Positions 1-5,427 of a stretch of 5,893 nucleotides of DNA are shown here, piece by piece. Position numbers and translations under genes: made by a program. The stretch covers positions 1 to 5,893 of the forward strand of contig USOZ01000122.1 of assembly GCA_900556525.1 (NCBI GenBank), written 5' to 3'. Numbering within the stretch: position 1 is the stretch's first letter; the number at the start of each line of letters is the position of its first letter. The notes below the pieces were generated by a model. That model worked only from the letters and a program-made list of their open reading frames with translations. It was not told where the DNA came from and ran no database searches. This stretch comes from an uncultured Oscillospiraceae bacterium. Its GTDB lineage: Bacteria > Bacillota > Clostridia > Oscillospirales > Ruminococcaceae.

Positions 1-1
1 G

Positions 2-292
2 CTGCGGAGCCTTTTCAATGGGGCTTATCGCGGCGCAAGATCAATGTGCCGCCGTTACCTGCGGCCGCTCCCGTTCGAGAAGCTGAACAAAACGTTTATC
101 CGCGAGCTTTATAAGAGCCGCGCGGGGCTTGCGATAGTACCTATGCAGGACATTATCGGGCTTGACGACAGGGCGAGAATGAACATTCCCTCGACTCTCG
201 GCGGAAACTGGAAATGGCGCGCGACAAAGCGCCAGATAAACGCCTCGGGCGCGGCAATGCTGCGCGACCTCGCAAAAACGTATTACAGGTAA
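2..292 (+). CDS. malQ: 4-alpha-glucanotransferase (amylomaltase), C-terminal fragment
   Basis: This is the last 96 codons of a gene that begins before the window; the frame is open from base 2 and ends at a TAA at 290-292. The family (GH77) is cytoplasmic. It transfers alpha-1,4-glucan segments between malto-oligosaccharides, feeding maltodextrin or glycogen use. The visible part carries the conserved C-terminal MalQ signature: AIVPMQDIIGLDDRARMN, then IPSTLGGNWKWR, which matches the usual MQDxLGL...ARMNxPxT...GNWxWR pattern. After it comes a short helical tail ending LAKTYYR. An internal ATG at 44 is only a methionine inside the domain, not a start. The first 14 codons match the family less clearly, but nothing forces a frameshift. 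A terminator follows directly, so this is the last gene of its transcript. Confidence 0.87.
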   Translation: MRSLFNGAYRGARSMCRRYLRPLPFEKLNKTFIRELYKSRAGLAIVPMQDIIGLDDRARMNIPSTLGGNWKWRATKRQINASGAAMLRDLAKTYYR

Positions 293-296
293 AACG

Positions 297-337
297 ACCT
301 CCGTCGTGCGCAGGCATGGCGGAGGTTTTCTGATTTT
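297..337 (+). terminator. Intrinsic terminator of the malQ transcript
   Basis: ACCTCCG (297-303) pairs perfectly with CGGAGGT (320-326). The stem can grow by U-G and C-G pairs towards the loop, and is followed by TTTTCTGATTTTT. It starts 5 nt after the malQ stop codon. Confidence 0.85.
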
Positions 338-352
338 TATTTCAATTTTTCT

Positions 353-498
353 TTAACATTGATCAATGACCCTGCTGCTCCCAAAGCAAATGTAGTTTGG
401 TTTGCCCCAGGCGTTCCACGCCATTATCGCATGATAAGGAATAAGCAGAAAAATGATGAGTCACCTGATATTATCAATATAGTTCTTTCGTGTATCAT
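353..498 (-). pseudogene. Remnant of a membrane acyltransferase (acyltransferase-3 type), N-terminal fragment
   Basis: Read on the minus strand, ATG at 498-496 gives MIHERT. Dropping to the frame that starts at 481 then gives YIDNIR, an in-frame TGA (463-461), LIIFLLIPYHAIMAWN, AWGKPNYICFGSSRV, and a TAA at 355-353. The order (I)DN(I/L)RW, a hydrophobic run with LLxPYH, MxxNxWGxxNYI matches what I know of the first transmembrane segment of one acyltransferase-3 (OafA/OatA-like) subgroup. In that family a Trp normally follows DNxR, so the TGA looks like TGG changed to TGA. The piece therefore shows a small indel, a nonsense change and loss of everything after about 45 residues of a protein normally over 300 long. 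It lies 29 nt after the glycohydrolase gene on the same strand, so it may once have been co-transcribed with it. Recognition is from a short stretch only; another reading frame of the same bases is also open for about 30 codons. Confidence 0.55.
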
Positions 499-527
499 AT
501 TTTCATTTTAAAAATGCGCCAACTTCA

Positions 528-1331
528 TCAAGAGCAGTCAAACGCTTCTCTGAACGCTCTGATATTTTTCCCGTCAGAGCATCCGTAAACCGCAAACACG
601 ACCTCTTCGAAGTACCGCCCGTATCCCTCGTCTATAAGCACGCGGCGGAAATACTCCGAAACTTTTTGCGGGCTGTTTCCGAACGCGCCGCAGCCCCATG
701 CACCGAGAACAAGGCTTCTGTAGCCTTTCTCCGCCGCAATGCACATAAGGATACGTATTCTGCGCAGAAAAGTTTCCTCGACGGTCCGTGCGGAAGCGAA
801 TATTGCCGCTCCCCTCCTGTTTGGCGCGGGAATTGTTATCACGGAGGTCCCGAACGGCTCGAGCGACAGTGTGCAGTCCGCCTCGCGAAAAACGCAGACA
901 TAAGGCGAAAGCAGCATATAGTCCGACTCGACGCTGCTTTTATGCGTGTTGTTGTATTTGTACATTTCGGCGGCTGCGCGCGACGAAATCGAAGCATACA
1001 GCGTGCTGCACCGACATAGACTCTCTTCCTGCGCATTCGCGCCGGTTCTGAAACCTCCGCCTGCATGATGAGCGTTCGCAAAATTCAGCACAAGCGCGTT
1101 TTCAAAACGGCGCGCCGCCTGAAACGAGTCCTCGTTCGTCACGCTTATTCGGCACATTTCACCGAATTTCTCTGAGAAATCCTTTTTCAGCAATTCTTCG
1201 CCTTTTTGAGGAGCGTATACTTCAACGCACTCATAGTCGTATTCGGGCAGACTTATGACCTTTCCCGAAAGCTCATATTGTTTTTTTGAAGTTATTTTTA
1301 TCGTTTCCACCGCAGTCGCGATATTGTTCAT
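528..1331 (-). CDS. Microbial-type poly(ADP-ribose) glycohydrolase (macrodomain, TIGR02452/DUF2263 family)
   Basis: This 267-residue cytoplasmic protein belongs to the bacterial PARG-like macrodomain group, which cleaves ribose-ribose bonds in poly(ADP-ribose) or removes ADP-ribose from targets. The diagnostic GGG-X7-QEE motif is present (GGG at 91-93, QEE at 101-103, the latter holding the catalytic Glu pair), preceded by VLNFANAHHA and followed by SLCR. The second macrodomain loop is VLGAWGCGAFGN (208-219). The length is normal for the family and no membrane segment or signal peptide is visible. The start is well supported: GGAGG lies 5 nt upstream of the ATG (1337-1341), behind a TTGACA promoter. 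The gene is the first of its transcript and is followed by the acyltransferase remnant. Catalytic residues look intact, so activity is expected; the physiological substrate cannot be told from sequence. Members occur in ADP-ribosylation, NAD and phage-defence settings, but no ADP-ribosyltransferase partner is seen in this window. Confidence 0.9.
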   Translation of the reverse strand: MNNIATAVETIKITSKKQYELSGKVISLPEYDYECVEVYAPQKGEELLKKDFSEKFGEMCRISVTNEDSFQAARRFENALVLNFANAHHAGGGFRTGANAQEESLCRCSTLYASISSRAAAEMYKYNNTHKSSVESDYMLLSPYVCVFREADCTLSLEPFGTSVITIPAPNRRGAAIFASARTVEETFLRRIRILMCIAAEKGYRSLVLGAWGCGAFGNSPQKVSEYFRRVLIDEGYGRYFEEVVFAVYGCSDGKNIRAFREAFDCS

Positions 1332-1358
1332 TTCAGCCTCCGTTTATTGTTTTGTTTA

Positions 1359-1387
1359 AGCATATCATATACGGCTGTTTTTGTCAA
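1359..1387 (-). promoter_or_regulatory. Sigma-A promoter of the glycohydrolase gene
   Basis: On the minus strand the -35 is TTGACA (1387-1382), then a 17-nt spacer, then the -10 TATGCT (1364-1359). The transcript would begin near 1352, giving a leader of about 20 nt with GGAGG at 1341-1337. It lies back to back with the tRNA promoter. Confidence 0.8.
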
Positions 1388-1432
1388 CATTCCGCCTTGT
1401 AAAAATAAAATAAAATATTTTTAGAAAAAGGC

Positions 1433-1461
1433 TTGACAAATGGAGAAAAAAGTTATATAAT
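1433..1461 (+). promoter_or_regulatory. Consensus sigma-A promoter of tRNA-Pro, with an AT-rich upstream region
   Basis: TTGACA (1433-1438) and TATAAT (1456-1461) are both perfect, with an ideal 17-nt spacer. About 30 bases just upstream (1400-1430) are almost pure A/T with A tracts, resembling an UP element, as expected for a strongly expressed stable RNA. The start site would be near 1468. Confidence 0.92.
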
Positions 1462-1493
1462 GTTAAAGCAATGATGAATTGCATACCCCGTGT

Positions 1494-1569
1494 CTGGGTG
1501 TGGCGCAGTTGGTAGCGCGCTACCTTGGGGTGGTAGAGGCCGTGGGTTCAAGTCCCGTCACTCAGACCA
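1494..1569 (+). tRNA. tRNA-Pro (anticodon GGG)
   Basis: A full 76-nt cloverleaf can be folded. The acceptor stem is CTGGGTG (1494-1500) with CACTCAG (1559-1565), one G-U pair. The D stem is GCGC/GCGC and the D loop contains GG. The anticodon stem is CTACC/GGTAG, with the 7-nt loop TTGGGGT placing GGG at 1527-1529 and G at position 37. The T arm has loop TTCAAGT. Discriminator A and an encoded CCA (1567-1569) follow. GGG reads CCC and CCU proline codons. The predicted 5' leader (about 1468-1493) contains a small inverted repeat, GCAAT (1468-1472) with ATTGC (1478-1482), to be removed by RNase P. The gene stands alone, with its own promoter and terminator. Confidence 0.97.
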
Positions 1570-1572
1570 GTA

Positions 1573-1619
1573 AAAAAACCGCTTTGTAATGCCAAATAAG
1601 GCTTGCAAGGCGGTTTTTT
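1573..1619 (+). terminator. Strong terminator after tRNA-Pro
   Basis: AAAAAACCGC plus TTTGTAATGCC (1573-1593) pairs with GGCTTGCAAGGCGGTTTTTT (1600-1619) through about 20 pairs including U-G wobbles and one bulge, with a 6-nt loop. The run TTTTTT closes it, and it begins 3 nt after the mature tRNA end. A run of A before the stem lets the minus-strand copy also act as a terminator, so it could be bidirectional. Confidence 0.88.
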
Positions 1620-1633
1620 ATATGTAAAAATTT

Positions 1634-1677
1634 AAAAAGAGGACACCCCCTCACCATAATAGCGAAGGAATGCCCTC
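1634..1677 (-). ncRNA. Candidate tiny hairpin RNA / promoter-proximal terminator
   Basis: Minus-strand bases 1677 to 1639 form one uninterrupted 18-pair stem with a 3-nt loop (39 nt), followed by UUUUU (1638-1634). Twelve pairs are Watson-Crick and six are G-U. On the plus strand those six become C-A mismatches, so the structure favours the minus-strand RNA. The predicted start of the consensus promoter at 1684-1712 falls at about 1677, the first base of the stem, so the whole product would be a hairpin of roughly 40-45 nt ending at its own terminator. No downstream gene exists on this strand before the tRNA terminator. I do not recognise it as a named RNA family. It could be a small RNA, a terminated decoy transcript, or the end of a dispersed repeat. 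Confidence 0.55.
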
Positions 1678-1683
1678 GTTTAC

Positions 1684-1712
1684 ATTATAGTCCAACTGTC
1701 AAAGTTTGTCAA
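1684..1712 (-). promoter_or_regulatory. Orphan consensus sigma-A promoter
   Basis: On the minus strand TTGACA (1712-1707), a 17-nt spacer and TATAAT (1689-1684) are all perfect consensus. A second TTGACA lies inside the spacer (1702-1697), 10 bases on, but is too close to the -10 to work with it. The only thing downstream on this strand is the hairpin at 1677-1634. Confidence 0.8.
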
Positions 1713-1876
1713 CAAATTTAAGAAAAATAAAACCTTAGGTTTATAATTAACGGGACTTAACAGCACTAAAACTCCTTGAAATACATCAAGTATTCCTGCG
1801 TCGTTTTCATACAAGCCCTGTGGGAGCTTCCGCCTACGAAAGATCTGTCTGCGCACCCGATTTAATCAGTACTTCC
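1713..1876. other. Gap between the EAL gene and the orphan promoter; possible dispersed-repeat flank
   Basis: No convincing gene is seen here. On the minus strand a 58-codon frame is open from GTG at 1856-1854 to TAA at 1682-1680, running over the orphan promoter. It has no good ribosome site and its codons overlap the -35 and -10, so I do not call it a gene. A second frame contains a 14-codon open stretch from ATG at 1810-1808 (MKTTQEYLMYFKEF, TAG). The bases 1774-1795 allow two exclusive small hairpins on the minus strand: CTTGA with TCAAG, or AATAC with GTATT. I have a vague impression that such frames recur in gut clostridia, which would fit a repeated element, but this cannot be checked here. 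Confidence 0.35.
1721..1746 (-). terminator. Weak candidate terminator for the EAL gene
   Basis: On the minus strand AAACC (1742-1738), loop TAA, GGTTT (1734-1730) is followed by TATTTTTCT. The stem is only 5 pairs, or 7 with a bulge, and lies about 130 nt after the stop codon. No better hairpin was found closer. Confidence 0.35.
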
Positions 1877-4567
1877 TTATTCCACCGTCGGCTGCAGCTC
1901 TTGCCTGTTCTCATTAGCCTTGACAATATCGCTGCGTATGCTCTCGGGCAGTTCTTCAAGCGGCTGCGGCGCGGGACGCGCAGTGTAAAATCCCTGAATA
2001 AGGTCAACGCCGTATTCGATCACCGCGTTAAGCTCTTCAAGCGTTTCAACGCCCTCTGCGAGCACCTTTATATTGTTGTGCTGCGCGAAATCTATCGTGC
2101 TTTTCACGAACAACTGCTTGTTCACATCGTCCTGAATTCCCGAAATAAGGAAGCGGTCGATTTTGATCACCTGCGGTCTAAAGCGCAGCAGGCTGACAAT
2201 GTTTGAAAATCCCGTTCCATAGTCGTCGATAGCCACTTCAAATATCGGCGTGTCCGAAAGCTTTTTCAGGTCCTCGTCAGTCACCTCGTTCAACTCCGTT
2301 ATCTCAAGCGTACAGCTTGAAAACAGGTGCTGATACATATTTATGAGCATTTCACTGTCCTTTGCCCTAAGGAAATTTCCGGGGATAATATTGATGAAAA
2401 TGCGGCAATTGCCAAATTCCTCGCGGTGCGAATTTATGTATTCCATAACGTTGAACAGCGTCGCGCGCTCAATGTCGTACAGGCGGTTGTATTCCTTCGC
2501 GATTCTGATAACTTCGCCGGGGTTCATGTTTATTTCATCCGCCGTGCGCATAAGCGCCTCATACGCGCAAATATCTCCCGTGCGCGCGTCAACTATAGGC
2601 TGGAAATGATAACGGAAAAGATTTTTCTTTATAAGTATCTCGAACAGCTTGTATTTTTCGCCCGCGAGGTCACTCTTTACCGCAGGCAGCGTTCCGTATT
2701 TTATGCGGTTACGCTGAAGCGCCTCGGTCGCAGCCTTGATATAAAGCGGAAGCTCGTCGCTCTTCCAGCCGGGCTTTGTCGTATAACAGCCGCAGTTTAC
2801 CTCGATGAAGTAATTTTTACTCTGCTGATACGAATCTGTGATGCCGAAAAATACGCTTACGGCATGGTTAATGATATCGCTTATAGCCTCGAAGCTCGAC
2901 TCGAGGTTTATTATTGCAAACGTATCCTCGGAAATGCGCGCGATGAGCGTTTCTTTCGGGTTGGAGATGCGCAGAGCTTCGGTCACAAGGCAGACCGCCT
3001 CGTCTATCGCCGAAGCGCCGTAGTTGTCAAAAATAAATTTATATCTCGGAATGTTATAAATGGAAATCGCGAAGCATTTCTTTGAATATTCGGCTTCATT
3101 CTCCGCAATTTTCGCGTGCAGACCGCGCAGACTGAAAAGACCCGTAAGCGCGTCGTGATCATTGTTCTTGTTCAGTCCCTCAGTCATATGTTCCTGCTCG
3201 ATACGGCTCACAATGGTGCTGAACCCGATATTCATGATGCGCGAAACGCGGTGAAGCTTATGCGCAGTGTTTTCAATATCCGCCGTTTTTACGATATAAT
3301 ACCCACACACCTTACTTTCAACAAAAATTGCCTGAAAAATAATTATTACATTTTCTTTCATTGCGCCCACAAGGTCGGGGCACATTTCACTAATCTCGAA
3401 AAGCTCCTGATTGCGCGCACTATAGTCATTCTGACGGCAGGAGATGATGACCATTTTATCGGAAAACGGGTGTTCTGGGTCTGTTGGTATGCCTTTTCTT
3501 ATCGAGGCGAGAAAATCGCTGTTTAGAGCGACCGCAGAGCCGGGGATAATATGTTCGTTGAGGTTCTGACCGATAATGCCAAGGTCGGTGCTTTCGAGAA
3601 TTCTGTCCGCCCACGAATATATTACATTTTCGTGCGACTTCATTTCGCGTACCATATTATAAAGCTTATCCGCAGTCTTGCGATAGCTGAAATCCGACTC
3701 CGCGCAGCAGCCGCAGGATTCCGAAACGGTAAATTCGTAAACTTCTTCCGCGGTATACGGTTCGGCGTGATTTTCCATTGCGTCGGCGGCAATTTCAATG
3801 CACAGCTTAGCCAGATTCGGAATATTCTGGCTGCACGTTGTAAGGCGCGGCGTATGGAACGCAGCGCTTTTCATCCCGTCGAATCCCGTAACGATAACGT
3901 CGTCGGGAACGCGTATGCCGTACATCGCCAGTCTGTCACAAGCCGCGATTGCCATTATGTCGTTCGCGCATATGAGCGCCTGCGGAATATCCTTATCCGC
4001 GACCAGTTTATCTATTATGTTCATTACGGGAACATCCCAGTATCCTCCGTAGAAAATCTTTTGTTCATCGGCGGGAAGCCCGTGCTGTTCTACAACTTCA
4101 CGGAAACAGCGAAGCCGCTGTTCGGAATCCACCTCATCCTTAACTCCCGCGATAAAATACGCCTTTTTAACGCTATGAAAATCAAAAACATGGCTTATGA
4201 GCTGCTTAAACGGCTTTTCAAAACCCTTTACAACCGAAAAACAGCCTTCGTAGCTTCCGTAAAGCGTAAGAACAGGTATCTTGCGGTTTTGCGCCTCAGA
4301 GATAAGACGTTTTACGAGTGCCCTGTCATAAAAACGCTTGTCATCGATAATGAGCATATCGATAAGTTCGAAATTTAACGCGCGGTAGATTGACTTTGCG
4401 CCTTGGTCGTACCCGTCACCATAGTAAAAATCGAGGAAGCTGTTAAAAACAAGAAGCCTGTAATTACGCGGCAAAGCGTTACGAAATAAAGCCTGCAAAA
4501 AATCGGAAGAGAATTCGTCGTGAATTTTTGTTGTACATACGCCGATAAGCCTGTATTCGCCCAGCAT
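1877..4567 (-). CDS. Soluble LacI-type ligand sensor fused to degenerate GGDEF and intact EAL (c-di-GMP phosphodiesterase)
   Basis: This 896-residue protein is predicted to bind a small ligand and hydrolyse c-di-GMP to pGpG in the cytoplasm; no signal peptide or membrane helix is seen. Residues 1-285 form a LacI-family periplasmic-binding-like domain without the DNA-binding HTH (typical stretch ALICANDIMAIAACDRL at 197-213, then VPDDVIVTGFDG). CGCC lies at 285-288. Residues about 300-460 are a GAF-like, partly helical region. The GGDEF domain (about 470-625) keeps DALTGL (472-477), but the active-site motif is SEDTF (546-550), so cyclase activity is unlikely. The EAL domain (about 638-875) keeps E670-A-L, N726, E755, DD at 781-782, K802, E838 and Q858, so phosphodiesterase activity is expected. 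The ATG at 4567-4565 is chosen because AAAGGCGG lies 8 nt upstream. The longer frame reaching 4666 would start with the TTG of the -35 box, upstream of the transcript. The ligand is unknown; a sugar is the family-based guess. Confidence 0.92.
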   Translation of the reverse strand: MLGEYRLIGVCTTKIHDEFSSDFLQALFRNALPRNYRLLVFNSFLDFYYGDGYDQGAKSIYRALNFELIDMLIIDDKRFYDRALVKRLISEAQNRKIPVLTLYGSYEGCFSVVKGFEKPFKQLISHVFDFHSVKKAYFIAGVKDEVDSEQRLRCFREVVEQHGLPADEQKIFYGGYWDVPVMNIIDKLVADKDIPQALICANDIMAIAACDRLAMYGIRVPDDVIVTGFDGMKSAAFHTPRLTTCSQNIPNLAKLCIEIAADAMENHAEPYTAEEVYEFTVSESCGCCAESDFSYRKTADKLYNMVREMKSHENVIYSWADRILESTDLGIIGQNLNEHIIPGSAVALNSDFLASIRKGIPTDPEHPFSDKMVIISCRQNDYSARNQELFEISEMCPDLVGAMKENVIIIFQAIFVESKVCGYYIVKTADIENTAHKLHRVSRIMNIGFSTIVSRIEQEHMTEGLNKNNDHDALTGLFSLRGLHAKIAENEAEYSKKCFAISIYNIPRYKFIFDNYGASAIDEAVCLVTEALRISNPKETLIARISEDTFAIINLESSFEAISDIINHAVSVFFGITDSYQQSKNYFIEVNCGCYTTKPGWKSDELPLYIKAATEALQRNRIKYGTLPAVKSDLAGEKYKLFEILIKKNLFRYHFQPIVDARTGDICAYEALMRTADEINMNPGEVIRIAKEYNRLYDIERATLFNVMEYINSHREEFGNCRIFINIIPGNFLRAKDSEMLINMYQHLFSSCTLEITELNEVTDEDLKKLSDTPIFEVAIDDYGTGFSNIVSLLRFRPQVIKIDRFLISGIQDDVNKQLFVKSTIDFAQHNNIKVLAEGVETLEELNAVIEYGVDLIQGFYTARPAPQPLEELPESIRSDIVKANENRQELQPTVE

Positions 4568-4575
4568 GGTAATAT

Positions 4576-4583
4576 CCGCCTTT
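4576..4583 (-). promoter_or_regulatory. Ribosome binding site that decides the EAL-protein start
   Basis: AAAGGCGG on the minus strand, one change from AAAGGAGG, sits 8 nt before ATG 4567-4565. No comparable site precedes the upstream TTG at 4666. Confidence 0.75.
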
Positions 4584-4593
4584 CTATCGGTGT

Positions 4594-4615
4594 GTGCAGA
4601 ATTGCAACTATGCAC
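4594..4615. promoter_or_regulatory. Imperfect 22-bp palindrome in the EAL-gene leader
   Basis: Two 11-bp arms match at 9 of 11 positions around a centre of TTGCAA, with perfect outer arms GTGCA and TGCAC. It lies about 16 nt after the predicted start site and before the ribosome site. It may be an operator of LacI-like symmetry or a weak leader hairpin; the regulator is unknown. Confidence 0.35.
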
Positions 4616-4637
4616 TTCTACAATAATACTTAATGAT

Positions 4638-4666
4638 ATTATACCATAAACTGTAATAAATGTCAA
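4638..4666 (-). promoter_or_regulatory. Consensus sigma-A promoter of the sensor-EAL gene
   Basis: Minus strand TTGACA (4666-4661), a 17-nt spacer and TATAAT (4643-4638) are all perfect. The start would be near 4631, giving a leader of about 64 nt that contains the palindrome at 4594-4615 and the ribosome site. Confidence 0.9.
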
Positions 4667-4673
4667 TTAAAAA

Positions 4674-4699
4674 CAACAATAACAGCATTGCCATTGTTG
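4674..4699. repeat. Short inverted repeat between the divergent promoters
   Basis: CAACAAT (4674-4680) and ATTGTTG (4693-4699) are perfect 7-bp arms 12 bases apart. The right arm overlaps the -35 of the methyltransferase promoter and the left arm lies 8 bases outside the -35 of the EAL gene. A regulator site is possible but unproven. Confidence 0.3.
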
Positions 4700-4725
4700 C
4701 AAAAATCCCAGCAATATGCTATAAT
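4697..4725 (+). promoter_or_regulatory. Promoter of the methyltransferase-Abi_2 operon
   Basis: TTGCAA (4697-4702, 4 of 6 matches), a 17-nt spacer and TATAAT (4720-4725) preceded by TG at 4717-4718, an extended -10. A second TATAAT at 4731-4736 has no suitable -35. The start would be near 4732, and GGAGG at 4747-4751 follows. Confidence 0.7.
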
Positions 4726-4756
4726 AATGTTATAATTAAGCTCTACGGAGGTCGTT

Positions 4757-5410
4757 ATGGTCAATTCAAAGGAATGGGACTGGGGTATTGCGCCGCGCGA
4801 GGCGTGGCTTATCCCGTCCGAAGAAAGCTATTACTACGCGGAAAAATGGAAAAGTGAAAACAGGCGGCGCCTGCTTGACCTCGGCTGTGGGCTTGGGCGC
4901 CACTCGGTATTTTTCCATGAAAAAGGATTCGAGGTTTCCGCCTGTGACCTCTCGGAATACGGCGTTGAGCACCTTCGCAAGTGGCAGAACGAAAAGGGTA
5001 TCTCCTTTCCGACAGCCGTGTGCGACATGAAAACTCTGCCTTTTGGCGACAATTCATTCGACTGCATTTATGCGTACCACGTTCTCTCGCATACGGACAC
5101 GGCGGGGTTCAGACAGGTGCTTTCGGAAATTCGGCGAGTTCTTCGCCCCGACGGTGAAATATTCTTCGACCTCTGCTCGAAAAGTTCATGGAGCTTCACC
5201 GAATCCGACTACCCGCATATCGATGAAAACACGCTCCGCTTCGTCGGAGGGATCGAGGACGGGATACCGCACTTTTTTGTTGACCGAAGCGACATTGACG
5301 GGCTTATGGCGAACTTCAGCCTGAATAAAATAAGGCATATTTTCGACCTCGACACGCCGCTTTCGCGCGGCGGCGGAACGCACTATTTCATAGAAGCGGA
5401 CACTATCTGA
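4757..5410 (+). CDS. Class I SAM-dependent methyltransferase (Methyltransf_11/25-like)
   Basis: This 217-residue cytoplasmic enzyme should transfer a methyl group from S-adenosylmethionine to an unknown acceptor. Motif I, LLDLGCGLGRHS (39-50), forms the SAM-binding glycine loop. CDLS, with Asp64, ends the second strand and would bind the ribose hydroxyls. CDMKTLPFGDNSFDCIYAYHVL covers the adenine-binding Asp90 and motif IV. IRRVLRPDGEIFFDL (125-139) is the usual post-motif strand and turn. The N-terminus (about 1-35) is rich in Trp and Tyr and may form a lid over the active site. The start is firm: GGAGG ends 5 nt before ATG 4757. It is the first gene of its transcript, divergent from the EAL gene, and an Abi_2 gene follows after 17 nt. 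The substrate cannot be told; the overall shape recalls small-molecule methyltransferases. Confidence 0.88.
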   Translation: MVNSKEWDWGIAPREAWLIPSEESYYYAEKWKSENRRRLLDLGCGLGRHSVFFHEKGFEVSACDLSEYGVEHLRKWQNEKGISFPTAVCDMKTLPFGDNSFDCIYAYHVLSHTDTAGFRQVLSEIRRVLRPDGEIFFDLCSKSSWSFTESDYPHIDENTLRFVGGIEDGIPHFFVDRSDIDGLMANFSLNKIRHIFDLDTPLSRGGGTHYFIEADTI

Positions 5411-5427
5411 ACAGAAAGGTTTTTGAC

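Noticed and set aside
338..509. Alternative open frames on both strands over the acyltransferase remnant, including one ending INVKEKLK on the minus strand
   Set aside because: They look protein-like only over short stretches, lack starts and ribosome sites, and do not match a family I know. The acyltransferase reading explains more.
666..1019. 117-codon plus-strand frame inside the glycohydrolase gene
   Set aside because: It is antisense to an intact PARG-type gene with complete catalytic motifs and lacks a ribosome site.
1639..1677. Plus-strand terminator reading of the same hairpin
   Set aside because: On the plus strand six pairs become C-A mismatches and no U run follows, so the fold belongs to the minus-strand RNA.
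1680..1856. 58-codon minus-strand frame in the tRNA-EAL gap, starting at GTG
   Set aside because: It has no ribosome site at a proper distance, its last codons overlap the orphan -35 and -10 boxes, and I recognise no domain. It is better explained as chance or as part of a repeat.
2327..3085. 252-codon plus-strand frame opposite the GGDEF-EAL region
   Set aside because: It is a shadow of the opposite-strand gene, and its composition follows the complementary codons.
3551..4378. 275-codon plus-strand frame opposite the sensor-EAL gene
   Set aside because: It is antisense to the LacI-type domain, whose motifs are clear on the minus strand. It shows no recognisable motif and no ribosome site.
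4660..4857. 65-codon plus-strand frame covering the methyltransferase promoter
   Set aside because: It begins upstream of the predicted start of transcription and runs out of frame into the methyltransferase, which has a clear GGAGG-ATG start.
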